From contig CM043800.1 of NCBI GenBank assembly GCA_023974075.1, positions 32,500,452 to 32,564,451 of the forward strand: a stretch of DNA of 64,000 nucleotides, read 5' to 3'. The position numbers were made by a program, and so were the translations under genes. The stretch is from Chaenocephalus aceratus. Its lineage: Eukaryota; Chordata; Actinopteri; Perciformes; Channichthyidae. Below, in pieces: positions 49,994-63,039 of the stretch; within the stretch, counting starts at the first letter, position 1, and every line of letters begins with the position of its first letter. Below the pieces are notes generated by a model. It did no database searches. It was not told the DNA's origin and saw only the letters and a list, made by a program, of their open reading frames with translations.

Positions 49994-49998
49994 CACAC
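49917..49998. repeat. (GCAC)n tetranucleotide repeat
   Basis: About 19 GCAC units, rich in CpG, ending in a short CA run. The Arg-Thr-His-Ala and Val-Arg-Ala-Cys frames across it are artefacts. Confidence 0.95.
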
Positions 49999-50329
49999 AC
50001 TGCTAGTAGTTCTCCATTGCCCCCTCCCCACTGCAAACCCACACATTTATTATTCATCGCAATCAAATAAGTGAGGTGGTTGAAGAAAGTTGCTTTTCTC
50101 TCTCTCACTTTCTTTCTCACCTCCCTCTCATTCTCTCTACCTTCACCCCCCCATCACCCCCCACCCCTGCGCCGCCTCCTCTCCTCCGCTCCACTCGTCA
50201 CCTCACCTTTCCCAGGGAAGAATTTATTTTATTGCGACAAACACTCTGTGGAGCCCTCGGCTTTCGGCAGCACCAGCCAGTCATTGATGCAGGCAGTCAG
50301 GGAAGCAGGCAGCCACGCAGCCAGGCATC

Positions 50330-50372
50330 CCCCCGCCTCCCCCCCCCCCCCTCTCCCCCCCCCCCTCTCCGT
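50330..50372. repeat. poly-C tracts
   Basis: Two C runs with short CT interruptions. Similar runs occur at about 49,756-49,764, 50,679-50,690 and 53,500-53,516. They are slippage-prone and their length in the assembly may be unreliable. Confidence 0.85.
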
Positions 50373-50379
50373 CAGGAAA

Positions 50380-50640
50380 ATGAGCAATTCTCTCATTGTA
50401 ATAATGCGCCTCTGTCATCTTCCCATTATCGGCATGATAAAAGATGAAATATTCAGGGAGGCTGGCCTCCTAACCTGATCTGGGCGCGATATTGGGCCTG
50501 TGGAAAATGAGTTTTATCAGCTTTAATATACTCCTTGGCAGACTGACCCTTGAAATTAAACATTATTACAGAGCGGATATTTAAAAAACCGGGGCCACAA
50601 ATTACATCAAAATGAAAATATTAAGGAACAATACGAATAT
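50380..50640. promoter_or_regulatory. candidate conserved non-coding element
   Basis: Contains CTCTCATTGTAATAATGCGC, CCCATTATCGGCATGATAAA, GAGTTTTATCAGCTTTAATA and AATTAAACATTATTACAGAG. ATTA, ATTGT and GATAA cores cluster in 250 repeat-free bp right after a poly-C tract. Among the stronger enhancer-like blocks here, but still inferred only. Confidence 0.4.
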
Positions 50641-50751
50641 ATCAAGTGGCGCTTCTCTCCCTCACCCCCTTTCTCACCCCCCCCCCCCCCCAACCATCCT
50701 AGATGAGCGTGGTTGGGGATGCGGCAGGCGACGTTGTAAGTGTCACTGTTG

Positions 50752-50752
<1 letters not shown>

Positions 50753-50796
<44 letters not shown>
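50753..50796. repeat. (GT)n microsatellite
   Basis: 44 bp of uninterrupted GT. Confidence 0.96.
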
Positions 50797-50800
<4 letters not shown>

Positions 50801-51806
50801 GGGCTGGGAGAGAAATAATAACAATGCTGCCTGTCCCACCAGCTTCATACGTCTGCGTAAACTAATTAGACCTCGACGCTCTCATCACTTGCTTTATTGA
50901 GAATGGAGGGGAGAACACTGGCAGGAAGTGTGAGACTCGAGTAGTAGAGTGTGTTTCCACACTTGTGTTTGCGAGGCCGTGTGTGCAACTAGTGCTTCGT
51001 GTGTATTTGAGAAGGAGGTGTGACTTGAAAAGACTGAATACGGTGTTTGTCTGTGTGTGTTTGTCGTAGTGCGGGAGGTTCAGTTTGTCAGATAAGTAAC
51101 CCTTCCTCTGAAAAGCCATTCCAGGTATCCAGCTGCTTGCTTCTGCCAGGTGAAGGTATCTCCGGACTCCTGAGGATTCATGTAGAGCAAAGCTCACGGG
51201 AAAGAACGGAAAAGCGGGTACGGAGTGAGTTTCTCTAATCACTTTAAAAGTACAAATCCCCCAAATCTATCTGTCCCCCAAAATGCAGAGGAAGCGACGT
51301 TGGCTCTGTGAAGTGTGCGGTGATTTGTCACTCTGTGATGGGGGGATATGAGAAATGCAATAAAAGGCGGAGGAGAGATGTGATTTGAATAGATTTCAGA
51401 GGACGTCGGTCCTTGGGGGAGTTGGATGAGTAAGCAGTGTCCCCGAGGACCGAATTAAAACTTTACTTTTGGTCACGGCGCCCCCTCCCCACAGTGCTCC
51501 TTCGCTTATCGCCTGCATGTGCGGATGTGTGTACGTCCCAGTTATATTGTGTGTGTGTGTGTGTGTGTGTTGGCATATGAGCATGTATGTGTCTGACTTT
51601 TCTGTTTGTGCAAAGATGTGTGTGTTTCCACTTGTGTATGTGTGTCCCACGCAAATGGAGCGCTCTCCCCTGCCCCTCGCCCCGAGGTTATGGGGGGATA
51701 CACACAGCTCCCTCTGCCAGGCTCAGATGAGTATTCACAGCAGCACGCCCCTATCCCTTAACCCAGCGCAGGGGAGCTTTGCATATTGAGGCCGTGTATG
51801 TTTCTG

Positions 51807-51846
<40 letters not shown>

Positions 51847-52421
51847 TGTGTGTGCAGCAGCAGCCTGTCTCCCCTGCACAGACACTAACAGGGGGTCCAG
51901 TTCATTCCATGCACACGCATTGTTATCCATTGTTATATCCCGTTGGCGATTCAGCTGGCTTGGTTGGGGCCAAGCTGGCATGCATGCACAGTGACTAGAC
52001 AGGAAGTGATGCATGCCACCAGCTCACATGTAGCTGTGTTGTGTCAACGCCCTCATTGGGAGGGTTATTACTGTATGTTGCACTGTACCATGGGAGTGTT
52101 GTGCCCGGTCCAACTTGCAATGGAGGTTGTGCTGGAGGAAGGAGCCGCTTTCTAATCTGGCACAGCAAAGAAATAAAAGGAGGGGAAAGGCAAATGCAGA
52201 GTAGAGGGAATAGACACCACAGGGGCTGGTCGCAGAGAGGGGAGAAAACAGCAGAGGGAAAATGGCTTTCTCCATCCCTTCCACCCTCCCTCTCTCTCTC
52301 CCCCTCTCTCGCTCACACTCTCACTTGATTCATTATGCTGATATACACAGTATTTGCTTCCTGAGTGAGCCCCCCTGCACTCCCGCCCTCCTGGAATGCA
52401 CATACTGGTGAATGCACACAC

Positions 52422-52461
<40 letters not shown>

Positions 52462-53307
52462 ACACACACACACACGCACGCACGCACACGCACACAGGCA
52501 AGATGGTGGTGTTGCCATAAATATAGCAAACGACACAGCCTAGCAGCCGAGCAAGGTCAGCTGCGGCCCAGGATGACAGTGCCGTGGGCGCTGCACCGAG
52601 CTCTTGTTAGAAATGCACACAGATAGCTCATTAGGAAGGGCCCCTGAGGCCCCCCAAACACACACATGCACACACAAACATATACAAACATTGATCCATT
52701 TACTATTTAATTGCAAAGTTACAGTGTACGCTCCGCCGTGGAACACGAACCCCTCTTTGACAAGATTCAATTTGCTCCTCTCATCAGTTGCTTGCTATTC
52801 CATGCGCGAGGCTGTCTGCTGGCTTTCAGTGTGTTTACAATATGTACCGGTAAGAGTGTACATGAGATGTGTGTTTTAATTTGAATATCTGGAAGGTAAG
52901 TGTTGGGCTGCATTTACACATTACATGTACTGTATGTTGCCCTTCGCTATGTGTGATATCCTATTTTACCGTCACTAAAGCTAAGCAGTGAGCGCTGCGA
53001 ACTTGGCTCTGTGCGGAAGGATAGGCGCTCCTCTGAATGCAAACACTGTCATGATTACATAAGCACAAGACAGTGAGAATATCACACAGACACACACACA
53101 CACACACACAGACACACACACACAGACAATAGAGCTGTCTTTGTGTTTTCCTACCTCAGTGAAAGCAGACATCTTGTTACAGAGGGAAGGGAACAGGTTG
53201 GAAGAAGTCAAAAGGCGTCGGAGAAAACTATTTAGAGGGACGATCCTAAAAGGGAAGAAAGCACCTGTCCAGTTTGACTTTGCATGAACTTTATAATTGC
53301 AGGGTAA

Positions 53308-53338
<31 letters not shown>

Positions 53339-56300
53339 GTGTGATGAACTGCAAGCATGTACAGTGTGTGTGTGCATGGGTGTGTGAGAAGACAGGTGTG
53401 CATGTATAGGGGAGTGTGTGTTAGTGTGTGTTTGCTTGAATGTAGCGAAGGTACCAGGCTCGTGCTCTGGCCACGCCTGAGAGACTCTGTGAGTGTTGCC
53501 CCCCCCCCCCCCCCCCTCCTCCACGCCAGTCTCAGACACATGCTGGGACACACAACTACTTTTTCACTCTCCCTTATCCTTTTTTCTCTCCCATCTCATT
53601 CTTTATTTTCTCTTGCAGATAATACATGCCTTTCTTTTTTCTTTCATCCACCTGATACTACATTGCTATTGTAGCTAGCATGTATTGCTATCTATTTAAG
53701 TGCTGAGTAATTGCTGACCTTCACCATCTGTGCCACCTCACACAGCCTCGGTGCACAGCGGCCATGACTCCTCTCGGTGTCCTCTCCGCCTCTACCCGGC
53801 TATATGAGATAGATAAATGCATTGGATACTGATTGTCCCCTATGCCAACCTCCACCTCCATACACCCCTCCCCTGGCCCCCTCCCTTGCCCCCTCTCCGC
53901 CTCCTGCCCGGCCGGGGGGGGTGTCAGTCTGGCAGGCCTTGGGGCCCGTCAGGTGACCAGTGGGCTGTGACGGGCAGCAGCTCCGCGTCCCTCTCCCTGC
54001 AGTCTGGCGCCCGCTGGGGTCTCGTCCGGGAGCCCAGCCTGCCAAAGTGACCTCACTCCAACTGAGAGGAGGAGAAAGAAAACCTCATACGGTCCACACC
54101 AATTCCACTCTGCAAAGTGGTGCGGACAAATGAACCCACACAGGCGACTGCATTTACAATTCAGAATTTATACTCATAACAATAAGTGCTTCTTTTTAAT
54201 ATTGCAACACAAATGCTGACTCATGCTGGTGGATAATTTAACCAGTTTTCTTTACATACATTGCTGCTCATTCAGTCTTCACCGATAGGCCGTCGCACAT
54301 GCGTGCTTTGGGACAGAATAATCATGTCTAAGTTAATGCTTTCACAAACAGGTTTTTAGCTTTTTGATAATTATCGTAGTTTATCCCAAAATGGTCCAGA
54401 ATGTTCTGGGCTCATAGAGAGCACAACAAATACATTTTGAAAATCTTTTTCCATTACATAAAAGTTTAAGTACATAACATTTGTTCTATCCAATTAAACA
54501 GTAAACTAAAGTTCTTCATCCTCATAAAGGGTCGTACATTCTGTATTTTGTAAGGACATTGTACTATTACTGTACGTACGCGTATTATGGGGCCTTAGCA
54601 CTGATATACTTCCCTAACAGAAAACCATGGTTCTGGAGATGTGTTCGGATGCGTTTCACTTGTTTCTCAGGAAACAACCATTCTTGTCTTAAGAAGTTTA
54701 ATTTAATTTATTTACTTGTATTGGAAGCAAATGAAATGTTGTCAGCTGCATTTACCAAATCAAATGTTTTGATCCATCAGTACCATCATTCTCGGATGTG
54801 AGGAAGTTCAGTAATCTAAGTACACACGCTGGTAATCTCGTCACGAATGCCACTCACTCACTTTCAATCACGATTTAATGGAGACACTTCTAATCTCCTT
54901 TTGAGGACTTTCCAGGCAACATTTAGCTGCTCTTGCAGCAGATGAGCGGAGTAATTATTAGTGTGCCGGAAAAGATCCAGGTGCGTTACACAAACAATTT
55001 CTCTGCCATCATCTCTGGTGGCAAAAACACAACATCGCCGTCTCTCCCGTGACCGAGCGCTGAGCTGTGCCTGCTGAGGCGAACCTCCCCCTGCATCCCT
55101 GAGAGGGTGATGCAGCGAGGTGACACCGTGAGGGAGGAGAGCTCTGGGTACGCCGGTGTGTTTGTTTATCTGCATTAAAAATAATGTGAGTGTCTGTTGC
55201 AGCAAGTGTGCGTTTTCCCCCCTCTTCCTTTTTGGTTCTGGTGACTTCACATCCAGTTCAAGTGCTCTTTCCGGTGTGTGTTAATGAGAGTATGTTTGCA
55301 GTGTCGTGTCACACTCATGTGCATCTCAAAGTGTGCTTGCAGTGTAATGTACTTCCAAACAGTACCCCCCCCTTCCCCGTGCCCCGCCCTACCTCAGCCC
55401 CATTGAGACGCGTCGGGGTCAGGGAATATGGGGAGAGGAACATAGGGAGGCCGCACTCCACAACTTGAAAGGAATTCTAATGAACCAGCACAGTCGCTCT
55501 GCCTATTCCCACGACAACAGGCCCCAAACAAATAGCTGCATTTGAAGTCCCCTCGCTTTATGACTTTGAAAATGCTGCATGTGTGTGTGGTTGTTTTTGT
55601 TTTTGGGGTACAGTAAGTGTGTGTGTGTGTGTGTTGCGCGGGTGTGTGCACAAGTGTCTACCTCTACATATTTTCTTCCCTAAGAAATTGGCCTGGGAAC
55701 TGATTTACTTTAACGCCTGCACACGAGGATGTAATTATCGCCTGCTATGACCAGAGAGAGACTTTTTTCATTCGTAATTACCAGACTCGTATCCTCGTGC
55801 TTCCTCCCCCAGTAAACACTTCACATGTGCCGTAAGGAGATGAAAACTCTGCTACTCAAGTATGAGAGGATAATTATAGGGTCGTTTCTATTTTATATGT
55901 AACATCAGTTTACTTATTCAATCCAAGAGGTAGGTAATCATTAGAACATTAGCTTTAACGGTGTGTTTTTAAATCATGGCTTATTTTAGGATCCTATCAA
56001 CACACAGATTTTGAGTTATAGATAATTATGATCATTTGTGTGTATTTTGACGGATCACAATAGAACATGTTGCCATGGCTTCCTGCAGGATTTACACGCA
56101 TTAATGATATACACAGACCATTAAAGGATATCAAACATGAATAACTTTTACTTTAGCAGTTTTCAATCCTGTGTTTTGAATTGTGGTGAACATTTTGTTA
56201 ACTGGCTTTCGGATTAGGCTTTCAAATCATCATGCTCTCGGCTATAAACCCATCCTGCGTGAGGAAGCATTTAAATAATTCTCAATCATTTAGTAGAAGT

Positions 56301-59173
56301 GGGGATTTTCTTTGTTTTTATTACCATAGCATTACCTTAATAACAAAATAAGCAGTTGTTTTAACTCTTACTTTAGTAACTTAGACTAAGAAAACACGGT
56401 TAGGTCCCATGACAAACAGAACAACAGTTCTCACACATTGTGCACCTGTTATATTGCAGGATAAACACCCTTTCTTTAATTCGCACAGACCTCTTTAAAG
56501 AAAGGAAAATGAAGAAACACATAAGTGGGGTGTTGGCCAGTTATGTCTCTGCATAAATATTAATATCAGTACCCCCTCGGTGCCCCACCTTTTCCCACCC
56601 TTTTCCAACCCCCTCTGTGCACGTGTGTGTTTCTTTGACAACCTCAGGATGCATGTACAACGGCTCCCACGAAGCGAGATGTCTTTTATTTCTCAGTCCA
56701 GTGCCTTTGCGTCAGCTGAGCGTGGCGTGGAGCTGCCCGTCTGTCTGCTTCAGCCGCCCGTCTGTCTGCGTCTGGTTCCGCCTGCTCTGCGCAGACGGCG
56801 CGGGTGAGGATGTCACTCCACAAAAGCAGCATGAGTTGAGCTGTGTAAACAGTAAATAATAAACAAGTGCTCTAATACATTATTGAGAGAATCACTTTAG
56901 GCAACTGGGACAGCATGAAACGCATAACCCCCCTCCCTCCCGCCCTTCTTTTTTCAAACTTGCGCGCTTCATGTTTTGATTTGGTGATACTGCAGACAGC
57001 TGCAGCTCTGTAGTGCTTGTATGCATTGTCATTCCCTGTTGAAGCGTTCTCTTATGTTGCATGGAAATGACTTGGATATTCCTTAAATTCGTTCTGACAT
57101 CTGTTCTCTGTGTTTGAGATGCTGATTCTGCACATATTGCTTTTTGGATACAACTACAATGCTTACACTAATGGTGTAGCTTCATAGTTCTAACCTTTTG
57201 CATTATTATTTCACAATGAATTGTTTAATTAACAATTATGTTAATATCTCAATGTATTACAATTGTCTGGAGCCAAACTCGAAGACTTCAGTTTGCTTGT
57301 TTTTCTCCTACCAACAGTCACAAGTCAACAATATTCAATTTACAATGGACTACTATACAGAGGAAAGCACCAAATCGTAATATAAAAAAAGTACCAGCAT
57401 ATGATTTTTCGTTAAGCTCGATAAACTGCATAACGACATAAGTTGAATTTTAAAACTGGTGTCTGCAAAGGTCGTTTAACTGATTGAATAATCATGTCAC
57501 CGGTATGGGCTTTGTCGCCCAATATAACAAATACAATACAACTATAACTGGAAAACATCCAACTCATCTTCTCCTTCATCTTCCCTAACAGCTCTAAAAT
57601 GCATAAACGGAAGCTCATCTTAATTGTGAGCTGGCAGCAAACCGATTAAAAAATGCACATGTGATTTCCCGCTTTAACCAGTAGCATGTTTGCTCATATT
57701 GTGTGAACATAAAACAGCATCTGAATCCACCTGCTTGAGAGCGTGCAGTAAATGGAATATCCTCCTCCAGTGGCTTATTGAGCAGAATAATTACATTGCA
57801 CATATTGAATTCCACTAATGCTCCAAAGGTAGGTCTTATTTAATACCACAACTCCCCGAGGGTGCGGAGCATAATTTGAAGCACACATCTCTGCACTGTA
57901 CCTAACGCGCCACATAGATTTGTACATAACAAATATGTGTCCAGATTCCCAAAGTAAACTTGTCTGAATGGGTCTTAACGGTACCTGGGAATAGAGACAT
58001 TATTCCTGTGATTATCTTTACGGTGGTTCAAAGCAGTGTGATTATTCTGCCTTCACATACCACTTATTTATATTTAGACTCACCTTCTGTTAATTTCCCA
58101 CACATAAACAATTCACGCTTTTGTGGAAAATGATTAAGATGTGTGTAAATCTCTCGGAATTCCAGCTGATGATGTGAATTTGTGTAAACATTTGCCACAG
58201 TTAATGATTATGTGTAATGTAAGTCTTAGGGTTATGGCTTCTACAAATCCTTGAATGAAATTAGAAGAGATTAGGGGTGGGGATGTCTAATTTTCATGAA
58301 GGAACAATCATCATGTTTAGCTCTAGGGCTTGTGAACCCCATCAGTGTAATACTCGCAACAGCCTGAAGATGGCAGCCAAAACCCAGTTAGCTGCCATGT
58401 GAATGTACAGGCCCTTATTCCTAATATTACTTCATAGGTCAAATGTATCTTCTGTGTAAAATCATTTTTTACCGGCATGGGTTCATTTCACTTGAAATAC
58501 AGCAGTCAAAGTAGCAATAAGACAAATTTAAGCTTTGTTACCTTTTAAGTGAGATACATTTTCGATGTTCTGCAATAAAAGGAAGGTTAAGCACGATGGA
58601 TGACATTCAGAAAACACAGTATAGTAGTTGCTACGCTGAAAACAGGAGGAGAACACATTGTATGATTGTGCAGAAAATAAATTGAGGGTGTCGACTGTTT
58701 CAACAACACTTTTGGAAGTGAAAATATAAAAACACGTAAGAGAGGAATGACGTAAAACATGAGAACTCAAGGTCTTTGTCCATTAAATAAAAAGGCAAAA
58801 GACACATGCAAATGTTCAGTTAAATAGAGTGTTTTCAATTAAAAATAAAACGCGAATGGTAATGATGCAGGTAATTCGCTTCCAAATGGATTTCTTCCAC
58901 TGTTGCAGTTTTACTCTTTTTTTTTTTTTAAAGTTGCGTGTTGGCAAAGAACACACCAGCAAACAATTTAAAAAAAATGTTTCCTTGGTCTGTATGAAGC
59001 ACCCTCGAGCAGACAGTTATCTGCATCAGCATCCTCCTTTCACCGGCTGCTCATCCCTCCATTCTCAGCTGAGACAATGGAGGGGAGGAGAGGAAACAAT
59101 GGGAGGTTTGGGTGGACGAGTGAGGAGAGGGGAGGGACGGAGGGGGGGTTAGGGGAGGAAAAGGGTCTGTATA

Positions 59174-59175
<2 letters not shown>
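50797..59175. other. intergenic, no gene recognised
   Basis: Unique sequence with (GT)n/(CA)n tracts at 51,549-51,570, 51,809-51,844, 52,414-52,496 (mixed CA/CG), 53,091-53,127 and 53,310-53,338. The block 55,690-55,800 (GGATGTAATTATCGCCTGC, CATTCGTAATTACCAGAC) has two TAATTA-type words about 50 bp apart and may be regulatory. The stretch 55,880-58,830 is AT-rich and I see nothing specific in it. No gene supported. Confidence 0.6.
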
Positions 59176-59258
<83 letters not shown>

Positions 59259-59434
59259 CCAACTCACAGACAAGAGGCTGGTGAGGAGGGAAAGGTCATA
59301 TAGGTCAGTGATCAGCCTCTCTATATCTGTGTGTGTGTGTGTGTTTTTGGTGTGAGCTCGCAGTATCGTATGGATCTTCACACACACGCACACGCACACG
59401 CACACGCGCACACACACACACACACACACACACA
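59176..59434. repeat. two CA microsatellites
   Basis: 81 bp of pure CA (59,176-59,256), a spacer with a short (GT)n, then a mixed CA/CG run (59,379-59,434). Confidence 0.95.
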
Positions 59435-59687
59435 TGCACTCCACACCATGGGCAGTCTGGGTCATGCCTGTCCCTTCACAGTCCACTGCACCATTATTGA
59501 CGGCTTGAACTGATACCCCAACAATGAGGGAGTGCACGGTCATGTGTTGCGTGTGCCTGTGTTCATGTATGTGTGCGCTCACGCTTTTTGTATGTGTGTG
59601 AAGGTGAGAGGGGATTGGTCGGTACTCTTAAAGATGTCAGGGAGATCCAGAGTCCAGGCTCGTCTCTTTATTTTGTTATTTCTCTTT

Positions 59688-59849
<162 letters not shown>

Positions 59850-60429
59850 CGCCTCTGTTGACACACCAACTGCTGGTATTTTGCACACATGCACACGCAG
59901 GCACAATAGGAGCCGGGTGGGGAGCCGAGGAATGGGGGCCCCTGCGGGAGGGGCCTCCTCCTGGTCCAAATCAATATATGAGAAGCCATGCAAGTATAAC
60001 AGAATCATTACTCTCACAGGGCTTACGAGGGTACAATGCACAATATGGTGTGTGTGTGTTTGAGAAAGTGTGTGTGCTCTGACACCTGTTGTCTCCATTC
60101 TGCTGGATTCATCTTAGACGATGAAGATCTTTGATACCCTTAGTCTTAAGAGGAGATGACTGTCATTGTGCATGTTCATCGCTGGCTCTGGAGCATCTTC
60201 AGTCGCACAGAGCGGAAACAACAATGCAACAGCTCTCATCTAAGCAGCGAGCGGCGGACATGTGCACTGCTGTAGGTTCAGCGCGAGGAACAACTACCGC
60301 TGCCTCAACCTGTGTCTAACACGACTTGGTATTCTTCTCACTAATCATGATTACTGCCACCATCTTCCCCTCCATTCCACCTCTTTCTGCCCCCTCACAC
60401 ATCAATGACAGCCTCCTTTCATCTGCCGG

Positions 60430-60730
60430 CGTGCAGCCCCACATCCACGTTGTATTTACAAGGCCCGAAATGAACAGAGCAATTATTATCAGTCATGTTA
60501 ATTCTGCGGATAATGATCAAAAGCCGAGTCCTGCGCTTCTGTTCTCTTTCCTCTCTGCCTGCTCTGGGGAGCTAACAGCGGTGACAAACCTCCCCTTTTA
60601 TTATTTCATGGCCTGTTTAAAGATTTAGTGAGGCCCACAAACCACTACTTTTAATGACCAATTAACAGGAGCAAAGCTCTCTTCGGAGCACCGCGGCCTC
60701 GTTCAGGATTTGCTAGAGTAAACAGTGGCG
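60430..60730. promoter_or_regulatory. candidate conserved non-coding element
   Basis: Contains GAGCAATTATTATCAGTCAT, GTTAATTCTGCGGATAATGA, CTTTTAATGACCAATTAACA and TTTTATTATTTCATGGCC. At least five homeodomain cores, with no repeat or coding frame, in 300 bp. Among the stronger enhancer-like blocks, but inferred only. Confidence 0.4.
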
Positions 60731-60826
60731 CGGCGCCGGTTGTGGTGGTGCTGGTGGTAGAGGGGGCGTACGTCTCGTTACCGGCTCACCGTTCAAACTG
60801 GCACACATACAAACAGCCATGCACGT

Positions 60827-60971
<145 letters not shown>

Positions 60972-62094
60972 CTGCTCCTCTGCTTATTAAAACCTGGAGG
61001 AGCAGCAGTGCTTACCAAAACCTTGAGAGAGAGAGAGAGTCAGTCAGCAAGAGTCAGAGTGAAGAGTCCCACTCCCACTGGGTATATGTTTTTTTTTCCC
61101 TGGGAGGGAAGGGTTGAAATGTAAAATGATAAAGCTTGCTGCAAAGTCAGCCGGGCTAAATTTGATACGAGAGTCGGCGAAATGGTGTTGAAGAGGGAGT
61201 AAATGAGTAGAGTCTGCATCATTAGCATTGCTCAATAATGTAGCTGGGGGGTAGGACAGCACCACTCAAGGCCACAGGCTTTCTGAGCGGCTAATTTGGA
61301 CCCGTCTTGTTTATGGGTAAAGCAAGCAGGCCCCTCAAGATGACTGTCAAGCTGAGGCTTGCTCCCCAAACTAAACAAACACAAATGAATACACACTCCT
61401 TGATGAAATCCACAGCATGCATGAGTGATCAAGCATTCACCAAAACACATCCATAGATGCTTCACAACTGGAACTTCTCCACAGTTGGGGTTTGAAGAAG
61501 AAATGCTTCTATATAAAAAATCTGTGAATACGCTACAGTTAATTAAGTTTAGGAATTCCTTTTCTAAATCCTAAATGTATTGTAAATTAATGAATGTAAT
61601 TTTTAAAATGCTATATAACTGAAGTTGAAGCCATAGCAGTCAGTCGTTCAATCAATTAGTCGGTCAACAGAACATCTTCAAATATTTTGATAGTCATTCA
61701 ATGGATTAGCTAAAGTTCCAAGCAACACATGAACTCACGTCTCAAATATGAATATTTACTTATTTATTTTTTAGATTTCTGTAACAGTAAACTAATTGTT
61801 GGCCAGTTGGCTAGTCAAAACAAGCAATTGTCTTAATTATTTTTGACATTTTAAAGACCAATTAAATATTAGACTAATGCAGAAAATAACTGGTACATCA
61901 ATTCTTACTTTATCAAAACAAGTGGCAATGTTATCTTGTACTTTATAATTTAAGTGTTGACAAGGTTGACCTGGATTAGCTTTTATCTGATTATCACTTT
62001 TAATCTATTTTTTAACTTTCAATGTATTTATTTATTTTTTATTTATTATTTGTCTTTTTCTTTTAACACTACACTACATACAGCGTTAGTGTTA

Positions 62095-63036
62095 AGGCCC
62101 TGACACACCGAGACGATTTCTGCCATCGATAGATGTCTGGCCGTCGATGAGCGTCCTGTCGCTCTACGCAGCGTCCACACGGCGGCGTGCGTTGAAGCTT
62201 GCCGGCGGGCGTGTCTGAAGCTCGACCAACAACCAATCACATGAATCTCCCGCCCCGGACACACAAGCACGCTGTTTGATTGGCTAGCTTGTACTGGCAT
62301 ATGATTTGATTGGCTGACGCTTCCGTCGAAGCTTCAAAAGTTGAACATTGCTCTACTTTTGAAGCGAGCAACGCTCCCACAATGCAGTTTGGCAAAGTGT
62401 GACGTCACCCCTTCAAAGTAAATGGGCAGAAGCGTTGAAGCTTCAACGCACGCCGCCGTGTGGACGGGCCGCTACTCAGATTGGTGTGTCCCGCACCGTC
62501 GTGTCTTTTCGGCCATGCCGACACCTTCCGCTCCCGATCTAGGAGCTCCCGATTCAACATGTTGAGGCTGTCGGCAAAATAAATCACTGTGATTGGCTGT
62601 TCAGCTTAGCGAGTCAGTGCATGAGATGCGAAACGGAAGTGAAGAAGGCACACACCGACGGCTATTATTTTTCACTTTCCAGTACCGCACTAAACATGTT
62701 TTCGATTATAAGTCGTTATGTGAAACAGTCCGTGATGGACGAGAGTGAAAATGGAACGCACGCTATTTGTTGTTTGTGTATATCACGCGGTCTGTCTTCC
62801 AGTTGCCTCTTTTGAATGACGAATACACACTACCGCCGCCTGCTGGTAAGGAGAGTTATTGCCACTCACGCATGCGCAGTGCGTTCGTGCTACTTGGCCG
62901 TCGGCTGAAGTCTTTGCGGTGTGTTCCAGTGCGACTGTTTGGCCAAGACGCGGAGACGTGAGGCGACGCAACAGTCGGGTCCATCGGGACGTGTTCTTTG
63001 GTGTCAGTTTGGTGTCCGTTTGGTGTGTCAGGGCCT
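62095..63036. mobile_element. Harbinger-like non-autonomous DNA transposon, complete
   Basis: AGGCCCTGACACACC at 62,095 and its exact reverse complement ending at 63,036 are the terminal inverted repeats. TTA lies directly outside both ends (62,092-62,094; 63,037-63,039), the 3-bp target duplication typical of PIF/Harbinger. It lacks the MADF fragment kept in the related copy at 31.6 kb and carries a further insertion (62,168-62,472). No transposase ORF. Confidence 0.75.
62168..62472. mobile_element. 305-bp inverted-repeat element inserted into the Harbinger-like copy
   Basis: CGTCCACACGGCGGCGTGCG at about 62,172 is repeated as the reverse complement near 62,447-62,466; the ends read GCAGC and GGCCGC. 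TAC flanks both sides (62,165-62,167; 62,473-62,475). The sister element at 31.6 kb lacks this block and reads straight from CCTGTCGCCC into ACTCAATTTGG, so it is an empty site. The family is not recognised; a 3-bp duplication would fit a Harbinger-type MITE. Confidence 0.7.
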
Positions 63037-63039
63037 TTA

